Assembly (NCBI GenBank): GCA_026936325.1
Contig: JAPTHN010000001.1
Location: forward strand, 167,880,138-167,944,137
Length of the DNA stretch: 64,000 nt
Direction: 5' to 3'
From: Platynereis dumerilii
Lineage: Eukaryota; Annelida; Polychaeta; Phyllodocida; Nereididae
Below, one piece after another: positions 36,001-49,738 of this stretch. Each line of letters opens with the position of its first letter. The stretch's first letter is position 1. Position numbers and translations under genes: made by a program. The notes under the pieces were generated by a model, which saw only the letters and a list, made by a program, of their open reading frames with translations, made no database searches and was not told the DNA's origin.

Positions 36001-38544
36001 TAAAGTCTGCCATAAAGTTTGAGAGAAAAAATTTAAACCCAATCAATCATAAAGAACTGTACTTAGAGATTCTAAAAGTGTAAAAATTATGTTTTGAGAC
36101 TCTAATAGTGGCAGATTTATGACGAGATATGTTTCCACGTGCAAAGACTGAGCTATAACGCCAGAATGCCTATTTTTGGCAAAATTCTTGCTTTGAGAGC
36201 TATAAGTCTGCTATGAAGTTTGAGTAAAAATTTTCAAACCAAATCTATCATTATTTACTAAATTAGCAGATTCTAAAAATGTTTAAAGAAAAAGTTTAAT
36301 AGTTACTGATTATGATGAAATTCATTTTAAAATACAATAACTTAGTATGACGTTAGAATGCCAATTTTTCGCCCGTTTTTGAGACATTCTTGCGTTCAAA
36401 TATTTAAAATCTGCTGAAAAGTTTGAGGGAAAAAAACCAATACATATCCATTATTTAGGACAGAAATTGTATACATATTCTAAAAATTTAACAATTATTT
36501 TTGGAAGTCTTATAAATAGATTTATGTACATGGCGAGATACGTTTCAACATACACATCAAAACAACGCGAACTGAGTTACAACCTCCGATGCCAGGCTGT
36601 CACACTCCCGGACTGTAGGGATATGCCTATTGATCTTATAGAATGTATTCAATATAAGATGAAGTCTAAATTTTTTTTGCTAACTCCTATTAAATTTACA
36701 AACACTCCCAAGTCCCTAAGTCATAAGATTCATAATATTAGAAAAAAGAAAGCGAAAGTATTTTTCTAGTGGGCAAATCAAGCCAGATCTGCAACTCTCC
36801 CCTTACGTTATATTCATTACCAGTGGCATATCAGGAGCTAAATCTTCGGATTCCCACAGATTGAAGAAGGAGCGGCAGGAGGAGCACAAGAAGGAGGATT
36901 GTGAGCGGAGGCGAGGATGTGAACTGGGAGATTAGAGGAACATAGGTTGGAGGAGATGGGAGCCAGATGAGAAGTACAAGATATGAGAAGGAGGAGAAAT
37001 AGGAAGTGGGAGAAAAAGGTGGGAGGAAAAGACGGGAGGAAGAGGAGGAGAAATAGGAGGTGAATTAGGAGATAGCAGAAAGAGGAGAAGATGAGAAGTA
37101 TATGAGAACAGATGGGAGGAAATATGTGAAGCAGGAGGATGGATGGATTGATGATTGGGGTTCTACATCCTGTATTTGTGCACTTGGTAGATGTGAAGGA
37201 GGAGGAGGCCTGTTCTCCTACTCCCATCTCCACCTCCTTCTCCTCCTGTTCCTCCTCCCATTTCCTCCTCTCTTATCTCCTCCTCTCATATCCTCCTATC
37301 ATCTACTCATCTCATCTCCTCCTACTTCTCCTCCCATCTCCTCCTCTCAACTCCTTCTAGTTCTCCTCTTCCTCCTCACTTATCCGCTTCCTTTCTCCTC
37401 ATTATCGTCCTCCCATCTCTTTCTTCTCCTCCTCTCATCTTCTCCCTATTCATCATTGTTCTCCTTCTCCTCTCCTCCTCCTCCTCCTTAATTCAGTATG
37501 ATGTCCTCCTCTCATCTCCTCCCACTCCTCCTCCCCATCCTCTCCCCATTTCCTCCTCCTCACTACATCATCCTCCTATTCCACTCTAATTTCTCCTCCT
37601 CTTCCTCCTCTTCCTCCCTCTCCTCCTCCTCCTCCTCCTCCTCCTGCTCCTCCTGCTCCTTCCTCTCCTCGACAATTATCTATGTGATTTCCTCCTCTCA
37701 TCTCCTCCGCTACGTACTTCTCCTCCTCATCCTCCCCCCGTTTCCTCCCCGTTTCCTCCTCACTATCATCCTCCCATCTCTTCCTACTGCTCCTCTGATC
37801 TTCTGCCTATTTCCCCTTATTTCCTCCTCCCCCTCCTCCTCCTCCTCCTCCCCTTGCTCCCCCTGCTCCTCGACAATTATCTATGTGATTTCCTCCACTC
37901 ATCTCCTCCTACTTCTCCTCCTCATCTTCTTCCCATCTACTTCTCCCTTCTCCTCCTCCTCCCTTCTCATTATCATCTCCCCTCTCTACTCTTCCTCTCA
38001 ATTCATATATATTTATTGCAATATTTGCCATGTTCAAGAGTGCTACTGAGCGCACTTTCAAGCGCTTGAATGTGCGTTCCAGCGCATCTTTCTCTTGGGC
38101 ATGATATCACTCGCACTTTTGAGGGTGTAATTCAGCGCACACCTGACCCTGCTGTCCCTCGCACTCTTGGGAGTGAAACTTATGACTTCGAGTGGTTATG
38201 CCATCCAGGACACTCGTGGGGGTGCCACTCTTGATAATGCTAGTGAGCGCATCTTGAATGCTACTGGGCCTGCTTTTGGTGACAGCCAGACCCATGCTTT
38301 CCATTTAACCCTCAGCGATGGTGGGAGTGCTATCCAGCGCACCCTTGAGAGTGCAATCCAGCGCACATATGAAAACACGACTAGAGTCACGAGACTGAGA
38401 GATATCTTAACAGACAGATTAAAAGATGAAGATAGATAAACAGATAGATGGATATAACAGACAGATAAAGAGATGTAATCCACACAACAAAGGTCTCAAA
38501 TCACTTTATATATTTCCAAAGGTTAGGATCAAACCTATATAGTT

Positions 38545-38606
<62 letters not shown>

Positions 38607-41600
38607 GAAAAGGCAGATGGAAAGGCAGATTGAAAGTGAGTGAGTGAGTTTGTGTTTCACGCCCCATCAGCAGTGTGGGCTATTTAGAGGCAACAGCTGG
38701 AAAGGCTACTGATCGCATATGAAAGGTAGAATATGGAAAATCAGTGGAAACTCTGAGCTGGATGACACATTCAAGAGTGCGCTGGATGACACATTCAAGA
38801 GTGCGCTGGATGACACATTGCAGCTTTGTGAATATGTGATCAGTAGCACTCCTGAGTAGTCAATTTCAGACGCGTGGGAGTATTTAAGGTGTGCTGGATT
38901 GCATAGCCACGCACGCTATTAGGTGCGCTGGATGGCATGGCCCAGCCTCACGCGTGCGAGTGAATGCACATCCACGCGCGTGGCTGTACCATATTTTGCA
39001 GGCCCACGCTTATCACGCGCGTAGGAGTGCCATATGTGGTCGCGTGAGGGTGGTCTCACTCGCAATAAATATACCTCCTCATCTTCTACCTATTCCCCCC
39101 CCCCCATTTTCCCCTATTCCCCTCTAATCTCCTCCTCCTCCTTCCCTCTAATCTCCTCCTCCTCCTCAGGAGCTCCTCGATAGTGGCACTTAGAGGTGTC
39201 CCTGTAGCTCATTGTGTGATTCTTCTATTGTGCAAAGTACTCATGAAAATTATGCTATCTGAATTTCCCTCCTCTTCTTGCTTCTCCATAGGCATCTATG
39301 TGATCTCCTCCTCCCACTCCACCTACTTCTCCTGTTCATCTTTCCATCTCCTCCTCTCTTATCCTCTCCTCTCATATCTCCTCCTCCTGTCATCTCCTCC
39401 TGTCATCTCCCCCTGTCATCTCCCCCTGTCATCTCCTCTACTTCTCCTCCTATCCCCTTCTCCCATCTCCTCCTACTTCTCCTGTTCCTCCTCCCATCTC
39501 TTACCATCTCCTCCAATCTCCTGTCATCTCCTCCTGTCATCTCCTCCTGTCATCTCCTCCTGTCATCTCCTCCTGTCATCTCCTCCTGTCATCTCCTCCT
39601 GTCAGCTCCTTCTACTTCTCCCTCTCCTCCTCTCTATTCCCCACAATACCACTCCTCCTCCTCCTCCTCCTCCTCCTCCTCCTCCTCCTCCTCCTCCTCC
39701 TCCTCCTCCTCCTCCTCCTCCTCCTCCTCCTCCTCCTCCTCCTCCTCCTCCTCCTCCTCCTCCTCCTTCCTACTCTTCCTCCTCCTCACCTACAGACATA
39801 TATGTGATCTCCTCCTCCCATCACCTCCTACTTCTCCTCCTGGTTCTCCTCCCATCTCCTCCTCCCATCTCCTCCTCCTCCTGCTCCTCCTCCTCCACAG
39901 ACATCTATGTGATATCCTCCTCCCATCTCCATCTACTTCTCCTCTGACCATCTCCTCCTTCTCCTTATCCTTCTCCTTCTCCCATCACCTCATTATAATT
40001 ATCATCCTCCCATCTTTCCCTTCCAATCCATCTCCCATCTCCTCGACATCCATCTCTCCTTCTGCCTCCTTCTCTTCCTTCTTTCTGCCCCCTCCCATCT
40101 CCTCCTCCCATCTCCTCCTCCCATCTACTCCTCCCATCTCCTCCTTCCATCTCCTCCTCCCATCTCCTCCTTCCATCTCCTCCTCCCATCTCCTCTCCCA
40201 TCTCCTCCTCCCACCTCCTCCTCTCATCTTCTTCTCCATTCTCCTCCTCCTGCTTCTCAATAAGCAATCATTGAAAGGACACCTATTAAAGACCATGGAC
40301 TGCAATTTGCAATTAGCTAAGATTGCAGTTTCGAGAAAATAACTATGCAAAAAAACCTAGGCATAGAAATTTTGCAGCACTGCAGAGCAAACTAATATTA
40401 TTATGCACTACAGAATGCATATAGGTTTCCCTGGGAAGGAGCTTACACGCTTATAAAATTTCTTGACAGTGCTGCTTCACCCTGCACTCACTTCCAATAT
40501 TCCCTTTTCAATATGTTTCCCAAAGTGCCTTCCCCTAATGTGTAGGCTCTTAAAATACATTATCAGTAACATCATTTTTCCATAAATAGGTAAAAAGTGT
40601 AATTTTTCTGCCTCTTTCTCCATTGTCATTTTTGTACATGGTCCTTTTTCTGCCCCCCTGCTTTTGGGTACACCCCCTCTTGGCCTTCACTCCTGCACTT
40701 GGCCACCCCCTACACCAGGGAGACCCACTTCATGCACCAGTCCATCTGGAGCCTATAACTGGGGAGGCACTACCCAGAAAAGACATTTTTGATACAATGA
40801 GGGTGGCACTGTCAAAAAAGTGTAAGAGAAAAATCAATTAAACTTAAATCATATATGTGCTGGTAAGCTGTTTCACAGTCTAGCTCCCTATTGCCTAAGT
40901 GAATCAAATCCATGAGTTTGTGTATCATTTGTGAGAGGAGCGTTGTACTCAGCTGTAGTGCATCTCAGACTGCATGCAGTTTGTATGGGGGGCCCTCTAG
41001 TTAACAGTAATTTCTTAAGGGGCACTCAACATAAACTAAATGGTGGAGGGCTGGCATGTTGGTCATATAGAAATATATCTAAGAAATCATGTTGCCACTA
41101 AGTTAATTGAGACTTTTTAAAAACATTTGAAAACGTTGCCATAATGTTGCATGCTTACATCATATCTTTCATCTTTGATGTCGCTTCACAACTTTGTGAC
41201 AATGTCATTTCTACTATACGATTCTGTAACAAACATTGTCACAACTTTAATGCAATGTAGATGTGCCATTGGGCTCTAACTGGAGCTAGTAGAATTGATG
41301 TTTTGAAAGTCATGACTCAATTTTCAGCTGACTTCTGGGTCTATTTCGGGGGGCGGGTTGGTCTAGTGGTGGCGTGCTGGGCTGCCAATTGCTGGGTCCA
41401 GGGTTCGAATCCAGCTCTTGCCGGTCACCTGTGCTTATGTTGGACGGCTGTTTCAATCATCCTTCACCTAATTGCCTCGTCCTCCTCCTGTCCTAATTAG
41501 CCTACCAAGTGCATAAATATAAGACGTAAAGCCCCATTCATCCATCCATTCTGGGTCTATATCGACGTCATAAGTCAGTTTGTTCATCTAAAAAGTATTT

Positions 41601-44600
41601 CATCATATGTAATATATTTTTTTAGAATATACAAGTATAGTGCCCTTGATAATGGATTTGGTTGGAATTTTTTTCTCAAACTTCATTGGAGAGTTTAAAC
41701 CTTTGAATACAAGAATATCTATGAAAAATGTAAAAAAAATTGGCAATCTGGTGTCGTAAGTCAGTTTGTGCATCTTGAAAGGCATCTCATCATAAATGAG
41801 ATACTATTTGACCCTCAAAAATAATATTTACCATTTTTGAATATGAGTAAGTATTATCCTTAATGATGAATTTTGTTAGAATTTTTTCTATCAAACTTTA
41901 TAGCAGACTTGTAAACTCTGAACACAAGATTTTCTCCAAAAATGTCGAAAATTAATTCAGAAACAATAAGACACACATGTTGTTGGGCTGACATATCATT
42001 AGTTTGCAACTATTAGACTCCAGAAAAAAATGTTAGCATTTTAAAAATCTGCAAGGCAGTGCAAGTATAGTCCAGCCTTTAAAGCTCTGAACAAAAGAAT
42101 GTCTGAAAAAAAGATTGAAAATTGGCATTCTGATGTCATAACCCAGTTTCTGCATCTTAAAATGTATCTCATCATAAATCAGCAACCGTTGGGACTCTAA
42201 AAAATATTTTTCGAATCTGCAAGTAAGCCCTTGATGGTAGATTTGGTTTGAAATTGTTTTCTCAAACTTCATAACAGACTTTAAAGCTCTGAACAAAAGA
42301 ATAGCGCCAAAATTAAGCTAAAAATAGGCATTCTGGCGTCACAGCTCTGTACATGATGAAATATCTTGTCATAAATCTGCAACTATAGGAATCTGAAAAT
42401 CAAATTTTTGCATTTTTAGAATCTGAAAATACAGTCCTTGATGATTGATAGGGGTTGACATTTTCCCCAAACTTTATAGCAGTCTTTAAAGCTCTGAAAA
42501 CAAGAATTTTGCCAAAAATAGGCATTCTGGGGTCATAGCTCAGTCTGTGCGTGTTGAAACATATCTCGTCATAAATCTGCAACCATTAGACTCTGAAAAT
42601 CAAATTTTTGCAATTTTAGAATCTGAAAATACATTCCTTGATGATTGATAGGGTTTGACTTTTTTTTGCAAACTTTATAGCAGACTTTAAAGCTGTGAAA
42701 ACAAGAATTTTGCGGAAAATAGGAATTCTCGCATCATAACTCTGTCTGCCCATTTCGAAATATCTTGTCATACATCTGCACCCATTGGAATCAAATTTTC
42801 GTAATTTTAGAATCTGCAAAGACAGTCCTTGATGATTCATAGGGTCTGACATTTTTTTTTGCAAACTTTATATCAGACTTTAAAGCTCTGAAAACAAGTT
42901 TGTCTCAAAAAAAGGTCGAAAATTGGCATTCTGACGTCATAATAGAGGTTGTGCATGTTGAAATGTATCTCATCATAGATCAGTAACTATTGGACTCTGA
43001 AAACTTTTTTTTACATTTTAGAATCTGTTAATGTATTCCTTGATGATAGGCTAGGTTTGACATTTTTTACTGAAACTTTATAGCAGACTTCAAAGCTCTG
43101 AAAACACAAATTTTGCCGAAAATAGGCATTCTGGCGTCATAGCTCAGTCTGCCCATTTCGAATATCTTGTCATACATCTGTAACCATTGGACTCTAAAAA
43201 TCAAATTTTCGCATTTTTAGCATCTGAAAATACAGTCCTTGATGATTGATTGGGTTTGACATTTTTTTAGCAAACTTTATAGCAGACTTTAAAGCTCTGA
43301 AAACAAGAATTTTCTTGAAAATAGGCATTCGGGCATTATAGCTCAGTCTGTGCGTATTGAAACATATCTCGTCATAAACGTGCTACTAATAGAGTCTCAA
43401 AATATAATTTTTACATTTTTAGAATCTGCAAAGACAGTCCTTGATGATTGATTGGGTTTGAACTATTTTTTTCAAACTTTATAGCAGACTTTAAAGCTCT
43501 GAAAACAAGTTTGTCTCAAAAAAAGGTCGAAAATTGGCATTCTGACGTCACAACAGAGTTTGTGCATGTTAAAATGTATCTCATCATAGATCAGTTTCTA
43601 TTGGACTCTGAAAACTTTTTTTTACATTTTTAGAATCTGTTAATATAGTCCTTCATGATAGGCTAGGTTTGACATTTTTTACTGAAACTTTATAGCAGAC
43701 TTCTAACCTCTGAAAAAAAAGTTTGTAAAAAAAAATAAGCTAAATCAAAGTTTACTCGCTGAATGCACAAAAGTTTCTATAGAATGGAAAATTGTAATCA
43801 GCCTATGTGCTGGGAAATATTGTTTCCTCCATGATGCTTTTTTCAATTCGCAAATTGGATGGAAATTAAGGTCTGTAGGCCAGTTTTTGTCTTGAAAACC
43901 ATGCAGTTGCCTATAGCAAGCAACTTGTAAACAAACTCTCTGCTGGTATCATCGCTCACAGTGCCACCTGATGGATTGGTGGCGTTACAACCCCATTACT
44001 GATGAATTACAATTTCCCAATAAAGTATGTATAATAAACTTATAGTACATAAACTGACCTAATTTCAAGATTGTAGGTCAAGGTCAACGTCATACAGGTC
44101 CATTTTCACTCTCAGAGGTTGTTACGCGAGATCTCTATATCAGCAACTTCCTGATTTATAGAATTCTAGCCAATTGTTGCGGTAAATGAGTGACGCAGAT
44201 GAAGCGCTTTTTTTTATGATGATATCATGCTTGGTTATTGAGTTATGCGATTTTTAGTATCAACCGCGTCGTCAAAACTGGCGACCTTGATTACTTGACA
44301 CTGAAATATCAATTTTAGGCCATTAAAATGTATTGCCAACCCCCCCAAATATACCCATAAAACCCCCATAGCCACCTTCAAATTTCACCTTGACCTCATT
44401 TTTCAAGGTCAATTGACCCGTTTAAGCTAAAATTCACTCGATTTTCAAAAATTCCAACAATTATGTTTTTTCCAGCATATTGGGTTCATTTTATAATTCA
44501 TAATAACCAGTAGCTGGACTGTTTAAAGCCTGCAATCGGAATTGATCTATCTCTTCATGCTGATTTATAAAAAAATTCCAAATATTGCATATTGCGCGAC

Positions 44601-47600
44601 ATGTAAAATTTGCCTATTTTTGCCATATGGAGAGGTAAATATTGATCCTATATAGTTCAAACAATTAAATGACCCCCCCTAAGTCACACACTGCCAATCT
44701 GGAGAAAATATAGATTTTGACCTTGGGAGGTATTTTCAAGGTCAAAATCAAGGTCAAACATTTGACAAAATTGTATATTTGACATATTAAATTGTTTTGA
44801 AGTAGGAAATAATAAAGGGATTTTTACAATCTTTTCACAGGTTACTTTTACAATACCCTAGAAGAAATATATTAAATTTCAAGTCCATAGGATTGACCTA
44901 CATAGCACAATAAATGTCACAAGGTCAAAAAACTACTGCAAAATTGACCCTCTCATTTTCCAATTTCGCATTTGTACCCGAACTTTGATGGTCTGTATCT
45001 CCGGTTCTAATTAAGCTATAGAAAAACTGAAAGCATATTCGGAAAGCCCAGATGCTTCTCTAGTATTCATTTTCTATACATTTTAACGTATCTCTGCTAG
45101 TTAAAAAGATCGCCGGACCCTAAAAAATTCATGTTTCCAGTCATGATTTCATCATTTTACATTTTTTTGACAAAGAAGTCAGTCTTCAAAAAATTTGATA
45201 ATATTTGGAGATATAGTCCGAAGACATTTACAGTAGTGTGTGCAATTTCAAGTCTCTCCTTCAAACCATTAGCCTTTGGGAGCAAATTGAAGTTCAAAAC
45301 TTGATATTTTCAGAGTCAATTTTTTGGTGAAATTTAATATTTTTACCATTATTTCTATCTCTGGTTCTAATAAAGTTACATGAATGATACAAGCAGTTTC
45401 CTCACCTTACCAAAAACATGTGCAATATACCTTTAAAAAAATATGGTAAATTGTTTTAAGTACTATTTTATATAGTATTTTACATTCTTGCTTATATGCT
45501 ATTTCCATTCTTGCTTATATACTTGTTTATATACTTGTCTATGTACTTGTTTATATACTAGTTTATATACCTGTTTATATACTTGTTTATATACCTTTAC
45601 ATATTTAGACTTTTTTCAGCAACTGCTAGGTGAAGTTTTATTACCGCTAGCGGTTATCGACATCTAGTTACTGTTTGATTCTGATGAATAATTTATATGA
45701 TGTGGGAGCAAAGGTCCAACTCAATTGATTTTCCGCTGCTCTTTAGTGAATTATTGATGGCGTATGATCATTGTGGTTTCGCAGCCAGTTCATGCTTCCA
45801 CATTTTGTAGTTAATGGTCAAGACTCATAAATTTATGGAGCTTAATTGAATGTGGTACATGTAATATGCATCAGGGTCACACCAGTACCTCAGTTGATTC
45901 TTGGGAGCAACCAATAGTCTTGTGAAGTGGCTACTCTGCCTAGTGCCCACCAGTGCTGCAGTTATACCAAATTGTCGGTTATATTTCATGTAAAACTTCA
46001 AATCGTTTCTTTCTACAACCCATTACTAAAACACTGTCAGTTGCCAAAAAAAAACACTCATGTCAGAGCGGGGATTATTTTGTGGCAAATTGCAGCCTTA
46101 TGTCGTTATGTCTGCCTTCAACTGCTGCTCGTCTTAGTTGAATAGGCTTCAGAGCCCCTAAATTGAGACATTGACATAGTGTATGCTGTCACTGGTACAA
46201 TGATTCACCAATTCGACTAATTTTTGCTGCCATGACATCTGTAAAAGGTGTGCAGGAACTGCAGATGTTCAAATTACAAATTGCAGTGGCTTTTCCAGGT
46301 GATTTGTAATGACTTAGAAGGTGATCAAACGAATGCTTCCGCATAGTTATTAATTAAGGAAATGTCTTTCAGATTATCTTGTGATATCACTGATATGAAG
46401 CTATTACTTTAGAGCATTTGAAAAATCACTTCAGCGGAGGAAACAATAGCAGTACTCGACTCATCAGCATCTCATTGGGTTCTAGTGATGAAAAGTTGCA
46501 TTTGAATGTTGAATTGTAAAATTAAAGGCAATTACTCCGGAGTATTTGAAAAACTTTTGTGTGATGGACCACAATGGCACTTCTTGACTCATCTGTTGCT
46601 CATCGGGTTCTGGTGATGAAAAGTAGATTTCAATATTTCAACTGAATGTTTCAATCCAATATTTTAGTTTGCTAGTTGTCATGGTGACCTAATGATATGT
46701 TAAGGGGGGTTTTCCTACATCCTGGTGTTTCGGTCATGCTTGGCTGGGCTTTTTGTTCCTTTCCTGCCTGACAATTGCATTATTGTGCCTCAGGTTTGGT
46801 GTCAGGGGAGAAAAAGAATGTCAGATTAGTCAGGTGATGGATCGTTCCAAAACCAGTTGCATGACTGAAAAAACTTTATTTTGAGGTGGCAGAGATTTAT
46901 ATTTAGAGGAGGAGAGGAAAGAGAAGGGGATTGATGTGGGGCTTGGGATGTGGTTGTCTTAAAACTGTTATACCTTGTTTTAGTTATAGCTGTGTAAATA
47001 GCACTATGAATATTGCCGGGTTAAGTTTGGGTCGTTGCAACACTTCAAGCAGTTTAATGTGTAAAAATTCTGGCTCTCTGATTGGTCAGATTACAGGAAG
47101 TCGGCTGTTTTACCGTGTGGGCGACGACTGTCACGATTTTAACTTATACCTAAAATTTGGAAAAAAAATAGAAAAATCTAGGTATCAGTCAAAATCATGA
47201 CATTCGTTGGCACCTTATTATCGTCCTTATATTCATAGTGTATAGTGTGATTACCAAAATGCACCTTTTGAGGTCATATTCCTATACTTACCATGTTACA
47301 CCGGAAAGTCTGGTCATTATCCTATACTCACTTTGTGAATAGCGTAAGTCCATGAACGAGTCGCCATTTACCATCTCAGTCAAAGCTCTCCCTGTGACAA
47401 GTTGACAACTCAATCCAATGTAAAGGATATGACCTGTAGTGCCATTGATGTCCCCGAACAGCTAAATGTAACCATATATAATATTTAGATTTAAATTTTG
47501 CTATATTGTTGTCTTTTAAATAAATGCACTATGTACATATATATACACAATTATACAGGCACCTGAGATGAGCACTAAGTGGTACATGTAGGCCTGCTCC

Positions 47601-49661
47601 GCTGAAGGTCATTGCTCGCATGGGTTTGAATCCCAGGTGGAGGTACCCAAAATTTTTAATGGACCTTCATGAGCAAAACCCCAGCTGGATGCCGTTCAGA
47701 TGATGTGTTAAATTGGCAGCCCCTTGTATCAGTGTCTGTGTTGGACAAGTAAAAGATCCCTCACGGCGGGTAAATGTGCAACATGTTGAGGACTACTGCT
47801 CTTTCTCATCTCATCAATCACCCTTGTGGGTGCCCAGAACTGGACTTAGAGGCCTTGACATAGCTGTACTTGCCATATCATAATATAGTCTTGACTCTTG
47901 ACAACAGTGATAGTCTGAGCCAACTGGAACTCTTCTGTAATATCTTACAGACACTGCTAGACCTCAGCTTCTACAATATAATACATAAATACAATCTATA
48001 AGTTTCAGAACCATATTTGCTTAGAGTCTGTTTAGATGTAATGTGGTTGGTGTCTAATGTATAGTAGTGGTTTAACACAGTCTCTTTATATTGTGATCAT
48101 ATCTCCTTAACAATGGGGAATGCCCAATGAGATACTTTCTCGGCCACATTCTTGCGGTTGAAAAACTGAACGAAAGAGGTGAACCCTCTGGCTATAATGC
48201 CTCAAGTGAACTTGTAGTCTGATGAAAGTAGATACTTGATAGATCGATATGTTGGTTACACTAGGTATATGGATAGGTATAGTGCATATTATGTAGATTC
48301 ATAGCAGGCTTGGGGTCAAGTACTGTACTTGGACTCAGTACTTGGACTCGAGTCCAATACTCTGTACTTGGATTTGTACTTGGCCTCGTAACTTCTAGAA
48401 ATGAAGTACTTGTACTTGGACTTGTACTTGAATCCAAAGTACTTGAAGTACTTTGTAAGTACATTATGCAAGTACTTTAAAAAGGCCAAATTGAATAGTC
48501 AGTCAAAGTTTTCATAGATCTAAAAGTATGGCAAAAGATACTTCTTTAAATTATTGTGACTTCCTATCTCTGTATTTCACATTTTAAATGAAGATTAATT
48601 CTCTTCATAACTTCATGTTAACACAGACAAACTTAATGCAAACATTAATGCATGTGAATTAAGATCTGAATTTGGCGGTTATACTTGCAATTAGAAAATA
48701 GTATGCATTTAGTACGGGTGTATATATCTAAATGGCAATTGATACAAATGTAGCATGGAGCAGACCTGTGTGATATCTTGGATTGAAACGATTTTTAAAA
48801 CCTCTGTGTAAATGTTTTTAAGTATGTACAGTACATCTTTTCAAGTGGAATCAAAGTGCACATAGCCGAAATCATTCAATGCTGAAGGTTTTACATAAAA
48901 TACAGCTATGAAAAAAAAAACTGTCAAACTTTGTATTTCTATCGATGGAAGTTATATGTGCATGGAATAATCTGAAACAAATTTGTTTTTCTAAGTTATT
49001 GTTTCATCTATATTCCACAATTTTGTTAATCAGTTAATTAAAAATCCAAAAACTAAAATTATTCTACTAACTTATGCAGACATACACGTAATTTTGACAT
49101 TTTTAATTCTTTTCTGATTTCATAAAAACTCAAAAAGAGCAGATACACAGTGGCGTCCCTATGGGGGGGCACGAGGGGGCACAGGCCCCCCCATATTGGA
49201 CCTGTGCCCCCCCAGGTGCCCCCCCATATGAACTTTCCAACTCTGGCTAAAATATACAATTAGTATAGCGGGTGCCCCCCCAGAGAATCGCGTGCCCCCC
49301 CAGGTGCCCCCCCATTTGAGACCCCCCAGTTACGCCACTGCAGATACAGTTCTTTTGTCTAATATTTTCGGCTTTTGTTGTACCCCTATTGTTTCATGCC
49401 CCTATTGTTTTTCACCCTGTTTGTACAACAATTTACCTGTATTCATTTTGGTTCTAGTTTGCTAATTAGCTAATTATATACATCACACCTCCTATACTCT
49501 GTATTATTTGAAAATTTTGATTTGACTTTTTTCATATATTTCTTTTAGCTGTTATCAACGGAAATTGTCCAAATTAGATATATTGATTTACTTGTATTAA
49601 TATTATTGATGGACAGATATAATATTATTGAGGGATAGACAGATGGATAGACAGATGGATG

Positions 49662-49738
<77 letters not shown>

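Larger units (their letters stand above)
34888..45667. repeat. Large inverted repeat structure with ~200-bp tandem-repeat arms, possibly a Helitron-like element
   Basis: The left side (35130-36450) and right side (41560-44000) are reverse-complement relatives. For example the words around GGAAACAATATT...GCATCATG and CAGCAGAGAGTTTGTTTACA recur inverted at 43820-43960. The left edge carries a perfect hairpin AAACTTCACCTAT-ACC-ATAGGTGAAGTTT (34888-34916). The right edge has AGGTGAAGTTT inverted to it (45628-45638), then the palindrome ACCGCTAGCGGT (45643-45654), then CTAG at 45664-45667. Subterminal inverted repeats plus a 3' hairpin close to a CTAG end are seen in Helitron-like (Helentron/HINE) elements. 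No Rep/helicase gene is present. The boundaries and the class are inferred; the inverted relation is read directly. Confidence 0.55.

Noticed and set aside
37102-38069. Ser/Leu-rich open frames
   Set aside because: By-products of the pyrimidine tract; no conserved composition beyond the repeat.
38167-38439. 90-codon frame in the GCGC repeat island
   Set aside because: Overlaps the degenerate repeat units in both orientations; no splice or start support.
39183-40342. Long open frames (254 and 354 codons) of poly-Ser/poly-Pro
   Set aside because: They lie wholly in (CCT)n and CTCCTC low-complexity DNA, have no start context or splice support, and both frames are equally open because the repeat has no stops.
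41345-41548. Functional tRNA gene
   Set aside because: A and B boxes are present, but no acceptor-stem complement is seen, a SINE body and tail follow, target duplications flank it and a second copy exists.
46931-47200. 89-codon + strand frame
   Set aside because: No splice sites in compatible phase and no recognisable composition; likely chance.
49059-49259. 66-codon antisense frame with Gly/Trp
   Set aside because: Encoded by the G-rich end of the MITE.
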